Assembly: GCA_910577915.1 (NCBI GenBank)
Contig: CAJTOM010000083.1
Location: 1-9,167 of the forward strand
Origin: an uncultured Oscillospiraceae bacterium
GTDB lineage: Bacteria > Bacillota > Clostridia > Oscillospirales > Oscillospiraceae
Direction of reading: 5' to 3'
DNA length: 9,167 bases
Shown here: positions 1 to 6,375 of the stretch, in pieces
Numbering within the stretch: position 1 is the stretch's first letter
Layout of the letters: each line of letters opens with the position of its first letter
Program-made: the position numbers and the translations under genes
Notes under the pieces: model-generated
Database searches by the model: none
Seen by the model: only the letters and a program-made list of their open reading frames with translations
Told to the model about the DNA's origin: nothing

Positions 1-2
1 AT

Positions 3-29
3 AAAAAAACAGGGGCGCTTGCGCGCCCC
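3..29 (-). terminator. Rho-independent terminator of the Cys-rich peptide gene
   Basis: GGGGCGC (12-18) pairs with GCGCCCC (23-29) around a four-base loop. Read on the minus strand the stem is followed by seven T (A run at 3-9). It lies 16 bases past the stop codon of the minus-strand gene, so it ends that gene. There is no matching T run on the plus side. Confidence 0.9.
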
Positions 30-44
30 CGCCCTATGTAGCGG

Positions 45-236
45 TCAGCAGCAGCAGTTGTTCCCGCCGCAGCCGCAATTGCAGTTGCAGCTGCCGCAGC
101 TGCAGTTGCAGCCGCACCCGCACCCGCACCCGTTTCCGCTCCCGCTCCCGCAGCTGTTTCCGCAGCCGCAGCAGCAGATCAGGACAATGATCAGAATGAT
201 CCACAGGAAGCCGTTTTCGTTACCGTTGTTCCACAT
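45..236 (-). CDS. Small Cys/Gly/Asn-rich membrane peptide (63 aa)
   Basis: I do not recognise a named family. The start at 236 is chosen because GAGGTGA (complement of 242-248) sits six bases upstream of it; the in-frame ATGs at 254 and 287 have no SD. The 63-residue product has a short polar N-terminus (W2-N8), one hydrophobic segment (about F10-I20), then a tail made almost only of Cys, Gly, Asn and Ser. Eighteen of 63 residues are Cys, mostly as alternating CGC, CNC and CSC units ending in CCC. The tail could be metal-binding or disulphide cross-linked. Small Gly-rich single-span proteins such as the YjcZ type occur in sporulating Firmicutes, so a spore-surface role is possible but not shown. 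The repetitive DNA makes the exact Cys count prone to sequencing error. It is a single gene with its own terminator, divergent from mltG. Confidence 0.75.
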   Translation of the reverse strand: MWNNGNENGFLWIILIIVLICCCGCGNSCGSGSGNGCGCGCGCNCSCGSCNCNCGCGGNNCCC

Positions 237-262
237 GTGTGTCACCTCACTCATCAGTCTGA

Positions 263-275
263 CACATACTATGTG
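263..275. promoter_or_regulatory. Palindrome with a sporulation-type -10 motif, between the Cys-rich gene and mltG
   Basis: CACATA-C-TATGTG is a perfect 6-bp-arm palindrome. On the minus strand it contains CATAGTA, which fits the -10 pattern CATnnTA of sigma-G and is close to CATAnnnTA of sigma-K. A weak GCATT lies 14 bases upstream (minus 292-288), close to the sigma-G -35 pattern GnATR. The SD of the Cys-rich gene starts 16 bases downstream. Either reading (operator, or late-sporulation promoter) rests on short motifs only. I found no convincing sigma-A promoter for mltG in this gap. Confidence 0.3.
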
Positions 276-391
276 GGCGCGGGGCAAAATGCAGCTTGAC
301 CCACTAAAAATATTGCGCGGAACCCGATTTTTCCCCCTCCCGCCTGTCCGGCGGAGACGGGCGCCGCCTGAGCAGAAGGAGGATACGCTCC

Positions 392-1636
392 ATGAACAAC
401 GACGATCGCTACCACACCACCAGCTGGGACGGCAGGGAGGTGCAGCGCCAGACCGCCGGGGAGGACCACCGGCAGGAGGCTCCCCGCCCCGCCCCCAAAA
501 AGAAGAAGAAAAAGCGGCGGCGGACCAATCCGCTGCTGGCCATCATCCTGTGGGTCGCCATCGTGGGGGCCTCCTCCGCTATTTTAGCGGGGGTGGGCTG
601 GATGCTGGCCAACGACTTTGCCGCCCTGAACAAGGACCCCAAGGAGGTCGACTTCACGGTGGAGGAGGCGTGGATCAAGGAAGTGGTGGAGGAGACCCAG
701 GAGGACGGCTCAGTGAAGGAGGTCACCCGCTACGACATGGAGAAGGTGGCCGCCGCCCTCAAGGAGGAGGGGCTTATTGAGTACGAATGGTTCTTCCGCC
801 TGTTCAGCTGGGTCTACCACGGCGATGAGAAGATTTCCCAGGGAAGATTCACCCTGAACACGGAGATGGACTACATGGCGCTCATCCGCGGGATGCGGGC
901 CAAGGGCGGCGCCGCCGTGACGGTGGACGTGACCATCCCCGAGGGCTACACGGTCGGCCAGATCATCGAGCTGCTGGCGGAGAACAAGGTGGGATCTGTG
1001 GAGGATCTGACCGAGACCGCCAAGAACTTCGTCTTTGAGGACTACGACTTCATCGACAACGAGAATCTGGGCAGCATCAGCCGCCTGGAGGGCTATCTGT
1101 TCCCGGACACCTACAACTTCTACGAGGGCGGACGGCCGGAGCTGGCCTTCAGCTCCATGCTCTCCAACTTCAACAACAAGGTGGCCAACAACGAGGATCT
1201 GATGGAGCTGTTCGAGCAGACCAGCTACAGCCTGACGGACGTCCTCACCATCGCCTCCCTGGTGGAGCGTGAGACCGACGGCGAGGACCGGGACAAGATC
1301 GCCTCCGTCATCTACAACCGGCTGGAGAATGCGGGGGAGACCAACTATCTGCTCCAGATCGACGCCGCCCTGGTCTATGCCGCTGGGCGGGACATCACCC
1401 AGGAGGACTACGCCTCCTTGGACAGCCCCTACAACCTCTATCTGCACACCGGCCTGCCGCCCACGCCGATTGCCAACCCCGGCCTGGCCTCCATCCGGGC
1501 GGCCCTGCGGCCCGCGGACACCGGCTACTACTTCTATGTCCTGGGGGCCGACGGCAAGCACGTGTTCAGCGAGACCCTGGCCCAGCACAACAAGGCCGTG
1601 GCCGCGGCGGCCCAGGCCGCTCAGCAGGGGAACTGA
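392..1636 (+). CDS. mltG: Endolytic murein transglycosylase MltG
   Basis: A membrane-bound lytic transglycosylase that cuts nascent glycan strands and is thought to set their length (YceG/MltG family; B. subtilis YrrL). The product is 414 aa. Residues 1-35 are polar, 36-44 are a run of Lys and Arg, and 47-72 form one membrane helix, giving an N-in topology with the enzyme outside. Family motifs follow: IPEGYTVGQI, EGYLFPDTYNF (233-243), ASLVERET with the expected catalytic Glu at 292, LQIDAALVYA (from 321), the YNLYLHTGLPPTPIANPG block and a terminal FSETLAQHN. AAGGAGG (376-382) is nine bases before the ATG. It is the first gene of a four-gene operon; the next start is four bases after its stop. 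The window shows no clear promoter. The domain set is complete with nothing missing. Confidence 0.95.
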   Translation: MNNDDRYHTTSWDGREVQRQTAGEDHRQEAPRPAPKKKKKKRRRTNPLLAIILWVAIVGASSAILAGVGWMLANDFAALNKDPKEVDFTVEEAWIKEVVEETQEDGSVKEVTRYDMEKVAAALKEEGLIEYEWFFRLFSWVYHGDEKISQGRFTLNTEMDYMALIRGMRAKGGAAVTVDVTIPEGYTVGQIIELLAENKVGSVEDLTETAKNFVFEDYDFIDNENLGSISRLEGYLFPDTYNFYEGGRPELAFSSMLSNFNNKVANNEDLMELFEQTSYSLTDVLTIASLVERETDGEDRDKIASVIYNRLENAGETNYLLQIDAALVYAAGRDITQEDYASLDSPYNLYLHTGLPPTPIANPGLASIRAALRPADTGYYFYVLGADGKHVFSETLAQHNKAVAAAAQAAQQGN

Positions 1637-1640
1637 CGCC

Positions 1641-2870
1641 ATGGCGGAGAGAAAGAAGCCGGAGCTGCTGGCCCCGGCGGGGGACCGGGAGCGGCTGCGC
1701 ATGGCGGTGCTCTACGGGGCGGACGCGGTGTATTTGGCGGGCGAGAGCTTCGGGATGCGCTCCTTCGCGGGGAATTTTTCCCCGGAGGAGCTGCCCGAGG
1801 CGGTGCGCTTCGCCCACGCCCACGGGGTGAAGGTCCATGTGACGGTGAACACCATGCCCCGCAACGGGGAGGTGGAGCGCCTGCCGGCATGGCTGGAGCT
1901 GCTGGACGACGCCGGGGTGGATGCGCTGATCCTGGCGGACCTGGGGGCCTTCTCCCTGGCGGGGCGGTACGCCCCCCGCTGCGCCCGCCACGTGTCCACC
2001 CAGGCCAGCGTGGCCAACTACGCGGCGGCAAACGCCTGGTTCGAGGCGGGGGCGGCCCGCGTGATTCTGGCCAGGGAGCTGAGCCTGGAGGAGATCCGGG
2101 AGATTCGCGCCCGGACCCCCCGCGCGCTGGAGCTGGAGGCCTTCGTCCACGGGGCCATGTGCGTAAGCTACAGCGGGCGGTGCCTTCTGTCCAACTATAT
2201 GACCGGCCGGGACGGCAACCGGGGCTCCTGCGCCCAGCCCTGCCGGTACCGGTACTACCTCATGGAGGAGAAACGGCCCGGCGAATACTTCCCCGTCTTC
2301 GAGGACGAGGCGGGGAGCTACATCCTCAACTCCAGGGACATGTGTATGATCGACCATGTGGACGACCTCATGGATGCGGGCCTGGACAGCCTGAAGATTG
2401 AGGGCCGGGCCAAGAGCGCCTACTACGCCGCTATTGTGACCGGCGCTTACCGCCATGTGATCGACGACGTGTGGGCCGGCCGGCCCATAGACCCGGTCTG
2501 GCGGGAGGAGGTGGAGCGGGTCAGCCACCGCCGCTACGCCACCGGTTTTTACTACGGTCCGCCGGGCCAGTATACCCAGAGCGCCCGGTATATCAGAGAA
2601 TGGCAAGTGGTTGCCCTTGTCACATCCTGTGGGCCGGACGGATGGGCGGAGCTGTCGCTGCGCAACAAGTTCCGCGTGGGAGACACCCTGGAGCTGGTGG
2701 GGCCGGATGTAAAGCCTGTGGCCTTTCAGGTTCAGGAGATGGAGGACGGGGACGGCATGCCGCTGATTGAGCCCAAGACGCCTCAGATGCTGCTGCGCAT
2801 GCGCCTGCCCCAGGCGGCGCCGGCCTGGAGCATCCTGCGGATCGCCAGGGATTTGTCCGCCACATCGTAG
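1641..2870 (+). CDS. trhP: U32 family protein, probable tRNA uridine-34 hydroxylase (TrhP/YrrO-like)
   Basis: 409 aa. Annotated in databases as peptidase U32, but characterised relatives (TrhP in E. coli, YrrN/YrrO in B. subtilis) make 5-hydroxyuridine at the tRNA wobble base using prephenate and an Fe-S cluster. It opens with the family start KPELLAPAGD, then YGADAVYLAG, and carries the U32 signature EAFVHGAMCVSYSGRCLLS. Four Cys at 174, 181, 197 and 201 (CX6CX15CX3C, the last two in GSCAQPCR) are the likely cluster ligands. LNSRDMCMI and SLKIEGRAKSAYY follow. The reading frame stays open upstream to 1269, but that extension lies inside mltG. The ATG at 1641 gives the family N-terminus and has AGGGGA upstream. 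In B. subtilis the same kind of genes follow mltG (yrrL-yrrM-yrrN-yrrO), which supports YrrO-type orthology. The symbol is by family; the reaction is inferred. Confidence 0.88.
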   Translation: MAERKKPELLAPAGDRERLRMAVLYGADAVYLAGESFGMRSFAGNFSPEELPEAVRFAHAHGVKVHVTVNTMPRNGEVERLPAWLELLDDAGVDALILADLGAFSLAGRYAPRCARHVSTQASVANYAAANAWFEAGAARVILARELSLEEIREIRARTPRALELEAFVHGAMCVSYSGRCLLSNYMTGRDGNRGSCAQPCRYRYYLMEEKRPGEYFPVFEDEAGSYILNSRDMCMIDHVDDLMDAGLDSLKIEGRAKSAYYAAIVTGAYRHVIDDVWAGRPIDPVWREEVERVSHRRYATGFYYGPPGQYTQSARYIREWQVVALVTSCGPDGWAELSLRNKFRVGDTLELVGPDVKPVAFQVQEMEDGDGMPLIEPKTPQMLLRMRLPQAAPAWSILRIARDLSATS

Positions 2871-2902
2871 GATGGAACGCATGCGAAAGGGAGGAGAGCG
2901 CC

Positions 2903-3355
2903 ATGCGGAGAAAGGACAGGGAGCGGGACGCCGCCTTCGCCTGGGAGGTTTTTGACCGGACGCCCTTCGGCATTCTGAGCCTGCGGGATGGGGAGGGTGC
3001 CTACGGCGTGCCCATCAGCCCCGCCCGTGTGGGGGAGACGGTGTACTTTCACTGCGCCCGGGAGGGGAAAAAGCAGACCTGCATTGCCCGGCAGCCCCAG
3101 GCGTCTCTGACCGTGGTCGGGCCTGTGGCCCCGGATTACTTCGGGTGCCGGTACCGCTCTGCCATTCTGCGGGGCCGGGTCTCCCCAGTGGAGGACGAGG
3201 AGGAGCGGGCAGAGGCCCTGCGGGCCATCTCACAGCGGTACTGTCCCGGAGACATGGCGGATTTTGACGCCTACCTGGCCCCCAGGCTGGCGGCGACAGC
3301 CGTGTATCGGATGGACGTGACGGAGATCACGGGAAAGGAGCGCGGGTTCGCATGA
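2903..3355 (+). CDS. Pyridoxamine 5'-phosphate oxidase-fold flavin-binding protein (Nim-like)
   Basis: 150 aa, the full length of small split-barrel flavoproteins of the PPOX/NimA group (COG3467 type). The N-terminal MRRKDRE, the first strands FGILSLRDGEGAYGVPISP, the segment VYFHCAREGKKQTCIARQP and the later YRSAILRGRVSPVEDEEER match that group's layout. Members bind FMN or a related cofactor and some reduce 5-nitroimidazoles, but most chromosomal copies have no known substrate, and none is assigned here. GGAGG (2890-2894) is eight bases before the ATG. The stop overlaps the next start as ATGA, so the two genes are probably translationally coupled. Third gene of the mltG operon. The family call is firm, the function open. 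Confidence 0.85.
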   Translation: MRRKDRERDAAFAWEVFDRTPFGILSLRDGEGAYGVPISPARVGETVYFHCAREGKKQTCIARQPQASLTVVGPVAPDYFGCRYRSAILRGRVSPVEDEEERAEALRAISQRYCPGDMADFDAYLAPRLAATAVYRMDVTEITGKERGFA

Positions 3356-4449
3356 AAAAGGGAAAGCTTTTGCCTATGAAAATCGCCGGCGGCGTTTTGC
3401 TGGTGCTGCTGCTGGCGGTGGCGGGGTACGTCGTCTATGTTTTCACAGCCTACTACCGGGTGGAGGACAACCAGGCGCTGGAGGTAACGTCTATGAGCGG
3501 CGCAGACCGCGGGACGCTGCGGTCCGGGGAGACCTACCGGGTTGCGTCCTATAACATCGGCTTCGGTGCTTACAGCGACGATTACAGCTTCTTCATGGAC
3601 GGCGGAACGGAGAGCCGCGCCCGGTCCCCGGAGGCTGTCAATGAGAATGTGAGCGGGGCGATGAGGGCGGTCAGCGAATTGAACCCGGAGTTCCTTCTGC
3701 TCCAGGAGGTGGACATAGACGGTACCCGGAGCTACCACATCAACGAGCTGGAGCACATCGTCGACAATCAGTCTTACGGGCTGTTCCGGTATCGGACCTT
3801 TGCCCAAAACTACGACAGCCCCTATCTCTTTTGGCCGCTGCTGGAGCCCCACGGGGCCAACCGGGCGGGGCAGGCCACCTTCTCCGCCTATCCCATCGCC
3901 TCCGCCCTCCGGCGGCAGCTGCCCATTGAGGAGGGATTTATGAAGCTGGTGGACTGCGACCGGTGCTATTCCGTCCAGCGGATCCCTTTGGCGGAGGGGG
4001 ACAGGGAGCTGGTGCTCTATAACCTCCACCTCTCCGCCTACACCTCCGATGGCGCCATCGCTGAGGAGCAGCTGGAGATGCTGTTTGCCGATATGTGTGC
4101 AGAGTACGGGCGAGGCAACTACGCCATCGCCGGCGGGGACTTCAATAAGGATATCCTGGGCAATTCGGAGGAGGTTTTCGGCATCTCCGGCCCGGAGTAC
4201 ACCTGGGCCCAGCCCATTCCGCCGGAGCTGGTGCCGGAGGAGCTGGCCATCGTCGCCCCCTTCGATGAGGCGGACCCCGTGCCCTCCTGCCGTAATGCGG
4301 ACCGGCCCTACGGCCCGGACAACTACGTGGTGACGGTGGACGGGTTTGTCGTCTCCGCCAACGTGGAGGTTGGGAGGGCGCTTGTGCTGGACACCGGCTT
4401 CCGCTGGAGCGACCACAACCCGGTGTATATGGATTTTATTCTGCGCTGA
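3352..4449 (+). CDS. Membrane-anchored endonuclease/exonuclease/phosphatase (EEP) family protein
   Basis: 365 aa. A basic start (MKKGK) and one hydrophobic helix (about 9-32) act as a signal anchor, placing the enzyme outside the membrane. From residue 64 the DNase I-like EEP fold can be followed: VASYNIGFG with Asn68, LLLQEVD with the metal-binding Glu119, YNLHLSAYT with His226, GGDFNKD with Asp263 and Asn265, and WSDHNPVYM with Asp354 and His355. All expected catalytic residues are present, so a metal-dependent phosphodiesterase or phosphatase is likely. The fold does not tell the substrate (DNA, phospholipid or inositol phosphate). AAAGGAG lies 11 bases upstream, and the start overlaps the previous stop by four bases. 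Last gene of the operon, followed five bases later by a terminator. Confidence 0.85.
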   Translation: MKKGKLLPMKIAGGVLLVLLLAVAGYVVYVFTAYYRVEDNQALEVTSMSGADRGTLRSGETYRVASYNIGFGAYSDDYSFFMDGGTESRARSPEAVNENVSGAMRAVSELNPEFLLLQEVDIDGTRSYHINELEHIVDNQSYGLFRYRTFAQNYDSPYLFWPLLEPHGANRAGQATFSAYPIASALRRQLPIEEGFMKLVDCDRCYSVQRIPLAEGDRELVLYNLHLSAYTSDGAIAEEQLEMLFADMCAEYGRGNYAIAGGDFNKDILGNSEEVFGISGPEYTWAQPIPPELVPEELAIVAPFDEADPVPSCRNADRPYGPDNYVVTVDGFVVSANVEVGRALVLDTGFRWSDHNPVYMDFILR

Positions 4450-4453
4450 TGCG

Positions 4454-4491
4454 GAGGCGCCTCCCGAGACAGGGGGGCGCCTCTGTTTTCT
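4454..4491 (+). terminator. Rho-independent terminator of the mltG operon
   Basis: A 12-bp stem (4454-4465 with 4472-4483, one T-G wobble) closes a six-base loop and is followed by TGTTTTCTC. It begins five bases after the stop codon of the EEP-family gene. Confidence 0.9.
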
Positions 4492-4540
4492 CGCTCTGTG
4501 ACCGGCAGGCCGGAGGACGCCCCGGCGCGGATTGCGATAC

Positions 4541-4567
4541 CCGCCAAACCGGAGACGGCGGTTTTTT
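4541..4567 (+). terminator. Possible second, weaker terminator before spoIIGA
   Basis: CCGCC (4541-4545) can pair with GGCGG (4557-4561), or AAACCG (4546-4551) with CGGTTT (4559-4564). A six-T run (4562-4567) follows. The stems are short, so this may only back up the stronger terminator 60 bases upstream. Confidence 0.35.
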
Positions 4568-4582
4568 GCGCACCTCCCCCGG

Positions 4583-4627
4583 TATGACAAAATTCCTCCC
4601 TGGACAGGGGTATACTATTCCTGTCCA
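4583..4627 (+). promoter_or_regulatory. spoIIGA-sigE promoter region (long-spaced, spoIIG-like)
   Basis: ATGACA (4584-4589) and TATACT (4611-4616) each match 5 of 6 sigma-A consensus bases but are 21 bp apart instead of 17. The B. subtilis spoIIG promoter has the same feature (22 bp) and needs Spo0A~P. The minus strand over the -35 reads TTTTGTCATA, 8 of 10 to an extended 0A box TTTTGTCGAA. TGTCCAA (4622-4628) matches the 0A core TGTCGAA in 6 of 7. TGGACAGG (4601-4608) and CCTGTCCA (4620-4627) form a perfect inverted repeat centred on the -10. The predicted start near 4623 leaves a short leader of about 18 bases before the spoIIGA ATG. Confidence 0.65.
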
Positions 4628-4640
4628 AGGGGGAATGAAG

Positions 4641-5507
4641 ATGGTCATTTATCTGGATATTGCCTTCCTGCTCAACGCCCTGGCCGACGCCCTGGCGCTC
4701 TACGGCACGGCCCGGCTGACGGGACTGCCGGTGCAGAAGCTGCGTTTGGCGGCGGCGGCGGCGCTGGGGGGTACATACGGCGCGGTGTGCGCCCTGCCGG
4801 GGCTGGAGACGGCGGCGGGGCCCCTCTGGCAGCTGGCCATGGCCGGGGCTTTGGTGTATCTGGCCTTCGGCAGATGCGCGGCCTTTCTCCGGCGGTTTCT
4901 GCTGTTTCTCCTGCTCTCATGCACCATGGGAGGGCTGCTGCTGGCTGCGGAGCGGCTGCTGGCGGAGGGCGGCGCGGTGCTGGCGGAGCTGAACTGGGGG
5001 GTGTTCCTCCTGGCGGGCGGGCTGTGTTTTCTGCTGCTGTCGGTGGTGTTCCGCGGGAGCGCCCGGCACGCGGTGGAGGGCCAGCTGCGCCGGTGCAGCG
5101 TGGAGCGCCGGGGCCGGCGGGCGGATTTGACCGCCCTGCTGGACACGGGCCACACCCTGTCCGACGGCCTCACCGGCCGGCCGGTGCTCACCGCCCACTG
5201 GGAGGCCCTGGGTCCTCTGTGGACGGAGGAGGAGCGGTGCATCCTCGCCCGGCTGGAGCGGGACGGCGCGGCGGCCTGCCTGGAGCGGCTGGGGGCCGGG
5301 AGCGGATTCCGGCTGCTGCCCTACCAGGCGGTGGGGGTCAGCGGCGGGCTGCTGCTGTGCTTCCGGCCGGAGGGGGCCAGCCTGAGCGGAAAGGGGCTGG
5401 GGGAGGTCACCGTGGCGCTCTCGCCCACAGCGGTGTCCGATGGCGGCGGCTACGCCGCCCTGTGGGGCGGAGAGACGGAAAAGGAGGCGGGCGGCTATGC
5501 TGCGTAG
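4641..5507 (+). CDS. spoIIGA: SpoIIGA, sporulation-specific pro-sigma-E processing protease
   Basis: 288 aa, close to the 309 aa of the B. subtilis protein. SpoIIGA is an integral-membrane aspartic protease that removes the pro-peptide of sigma-E at the sporulation septum. The N-terminal half is hydrophobic with about five membrane spans and starts with the family sequence VIYLDIAFLLN. The soluble C-terminal half carries ALLDTGHTLSDGLTGRPV, in which Asp168 of D-T-G is the expected catalytic residue, and then LLPYQAVG. The start at 4641 is preferred over the ATG at 4635 because AAGGGGG (4627-4633) is seven bases from the former and one from the latter. The gene overlaps sigE by 11 bases, so protease and substrate are made from one message. 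Its neighbour and motif make this call secure despite the poor general conservation of the family. Confidence 0.95.
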   Translation: MVIYLDIAFLLNALADALALYGTARLTGLPVQKLRLAAAAALGGTYGAVCALPGLETAAGPLWQLAMAGALVYLAFGRCAAFLRRFLLFLLLSCTMGGLLLAAERLLAEGGAVLAELNWGVFLLAGGLCFLLLSVVFRGSARHAVEGQLRRCSVERRGRRADLTALLDTGHTLSDGLTGRPVLTAHWEALGPLWTEEERCILARLERDGAAACLERLGAGSGFRLLPYQAVGVSGGLLLCFRPEGASLSGKGLGEVTVALSPTAVSDGGGYAALWGGETEKEAGGYAA

Positions 5508-6210
5508 ATGGATGAGGGCGGCGCGCCGCCTGCTGGTCCGGCTGGGACTGCTCCGGCCCGGGAAGATTATGTACATCGGGGGCAGCGACACCCTGCCGCC
5601 CCCCCTGAACCGGGAGGAGGAGGCCGCCCTGCTCGCCCGCCTGGACGGCGGGGAGGAGCAGGTGCGCCATACTCTCATCGAGCGGAACCTGCGGCTGGTG
5701 GTGTACATCGCCCGCCGGTTTGAGAATACGGGGATCAACATCGAGGATCTCATCTCCATCGGGGCCATCGGCCTCATCAAGGCCATCAACACCTACAAGA
5801 CCGACAAGAACATCAAGCTGGCCACCTACGCCAGCAGGTGCATTGAAAACGAGATCCTCATGCATCTGCGCAAGAGCTCCTCCCAGCGCAACGAGGTCAG
5901 CCTGGACGAACCTCTCAACACCGACTGGGACGGCAATGAGCTCCTGCTCAGCGACGTGCTGGGCACCGACGCCGACACGGTGATGCGCCCCATCGAGGAG
6001 GACGTGGACCGGCAGCTCCTCTCCGCTGCCATCGAGAAGCTGTCGGAGCGGGAGCGGGAGATCATCGTTCTGCGCTTCGGCCTCCAGGGCCACCAAGAGC
6101 AGACACAGAAGGAGGTGGCCGACAGGCTGGGTATCTCTCAGTCCTACATCTCCCGCCTGGAGAAGCGGATCATCAGCCGGCTCAAGCGGGAGATTCTGAA
6201 GATGAGCTGA
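5497..6210 (+). CDS. sigE: RNA polymerase sporulation sigma factor SigE (pro-sigma-E)
   Basis: 237 aa (239 in B. subtilis). The early mother-cell sigma factor. Residues 1-25 form a basic amphipathic pro-sequence; the family processing site maps between Met25 and Tyr26 of KIMYIGGS (B. subtilis has Tyr-Tyr there). The core is near-identical to the family: NLRLVVYIARRFENTGINIE from residue 64 and ATYASRCIENEILMHLR (regions 2.1-2.4), the NTDWDGNELLLSDVLGTD block, then region 4 with QKEVADRLGISQSYISRLEK. The start at 5497 is chosen because AAGGAGG (5481-5487) is nine bases upstream and the product begins like other pro-sigma-E proteins; the frame is open further up to 5440 without support. The gene overlaps the spoIIGA end. 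A terminator and pfkA follow, not sigG. Confidence 0.97.
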   Translation: MLRRWMRAARRLLVRLGLLRPGKIMYIGGSDTLPPPLNREEEAALLARLDGGEEQVRHTLIERNLRLVVYIARRFENTGINIEDLISIGAIGLIKAINTYKTDKNIKLATYASRCIENEILMHLRKSSSQRNEVSLDEPLNTDWDGNELLLSDVLGTDADTVMRPIEEDVDRQLLSAAIEKLSEREREIIVLRFGLQGHQEQTQKEVADRLGISQSYISRLEKRIISRLKREILKMS

Positions 6211-6220
6211 GAGGGCGGAG

Positions 6221-6245
6221 GGGGATGTTTTTAATGTCCCCTTTT
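6221..6245 (+). terminator. Probable terminator after sigE
   Basis: GGGGATGT (6221-6228) pairs with ATGTCCCC (6234-6241), including two G-T wobbles, around a five-base loop, followed by TTTT. The stem is modest and the T run short, so some read-through into pfkA is possible. Confidence 0.5.
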
Positions 6246-6283
6246 CGGAAAAGCTTGACAGATTTTGTGGAAAAGGGTATAGT
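6241..6283 (+). promoter_or_regulatory. pfkA promoter with adjoining palindrome
   Basis: TTGACA (6255-6260), 17 bp spacer, TATAGT (6278-6283): a near-consensus sigma-A promoter giving a start near 6290. CTTTTC-G-GAAAAG (6241-6253) is a perfect palindrome ending one base before the -35. GGAAAAG occurs at 6247-6253 and again at 6269-6275 in the spacer, 22 bp apart. These could be regulator sites; none is a motif I can name. Confidence 0.8.
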
Positions 6284-6303
6284 GAAACCAGGCCGCTGTG
6301 GGC

Positions 6304-6336
6304 CCGGCTCCGCCGGTCTCTCGCCCGCTGCGGGCG
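6304..6336 (+). other. Two hairpins in the pfkA leader
   Basis: CCGGC (6304-6308) with GCCGG (6312-6316), and CGCCCG (6322-6327) with CGGGCG (6331-6336), both with three-base loops, lie in the leader of about 86 bases. No T run follows, so they are not attenuators of the usual type. They may only stabilise the transcript. Confidence 0.35.
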
Positions 6337-6375
6337 GAAGCGGCGCAACCCTTATATACACATGGGAGGAAGCAT

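Noticed and set aside
41..50. GCGGTCAGC near the window start, shared with the inverted repeat at 8231-8239
   Set aside because: Only nine bases and explained by the end of the Cys-rich gene; taken as chance.
296..316. TTGACC followed by TATTGC as an mltG promoter
   Set aside because: The boxes are only nine bases apart and nothing like a -10 lies at 16-18 bases.
19..780. Long plus-strand ORF across the window start
   Set aside because: It is the antisense of the Cys-rich gene joined to an out-of-frame reading of mltG. Its Gln/Pro-rich part mirrors the Cys/Gly codons, and it has no SD at its start.
1269..1640. N-terminal extension of the U32 protein frame
   Set aside because: Lies wholly inside mltG in another frame, with Pro/Ser/Thr/Arg shadow composition. 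The family start KPELLAPAGD is at the ATG at 1641.
710..1702. 330-codon minus-strand ORF opposite mltG
   Set aside because: A GC-rich shadow frame: low-complexity Val/Leu/Gly/His composition, no recognisable motif and no SD, while the plus strand has a complete MltG.
1566..2882. 438-codon minus-strand ORF opposite the U32 gene
   Set aside because: Shadow of the coding strand; no motif, no ribosome site.
3271..4590. 439-codon minus-strand ORF opposite the EEP gene
   Set aside because: Crosses the operon terminator and mirrors a gene with all EEP catalytic motifs.
5407..6348. Minus-strand ORF opposite sigE
   Set aside because: SigE on the plus strand is unmistakable; this is its shadow.
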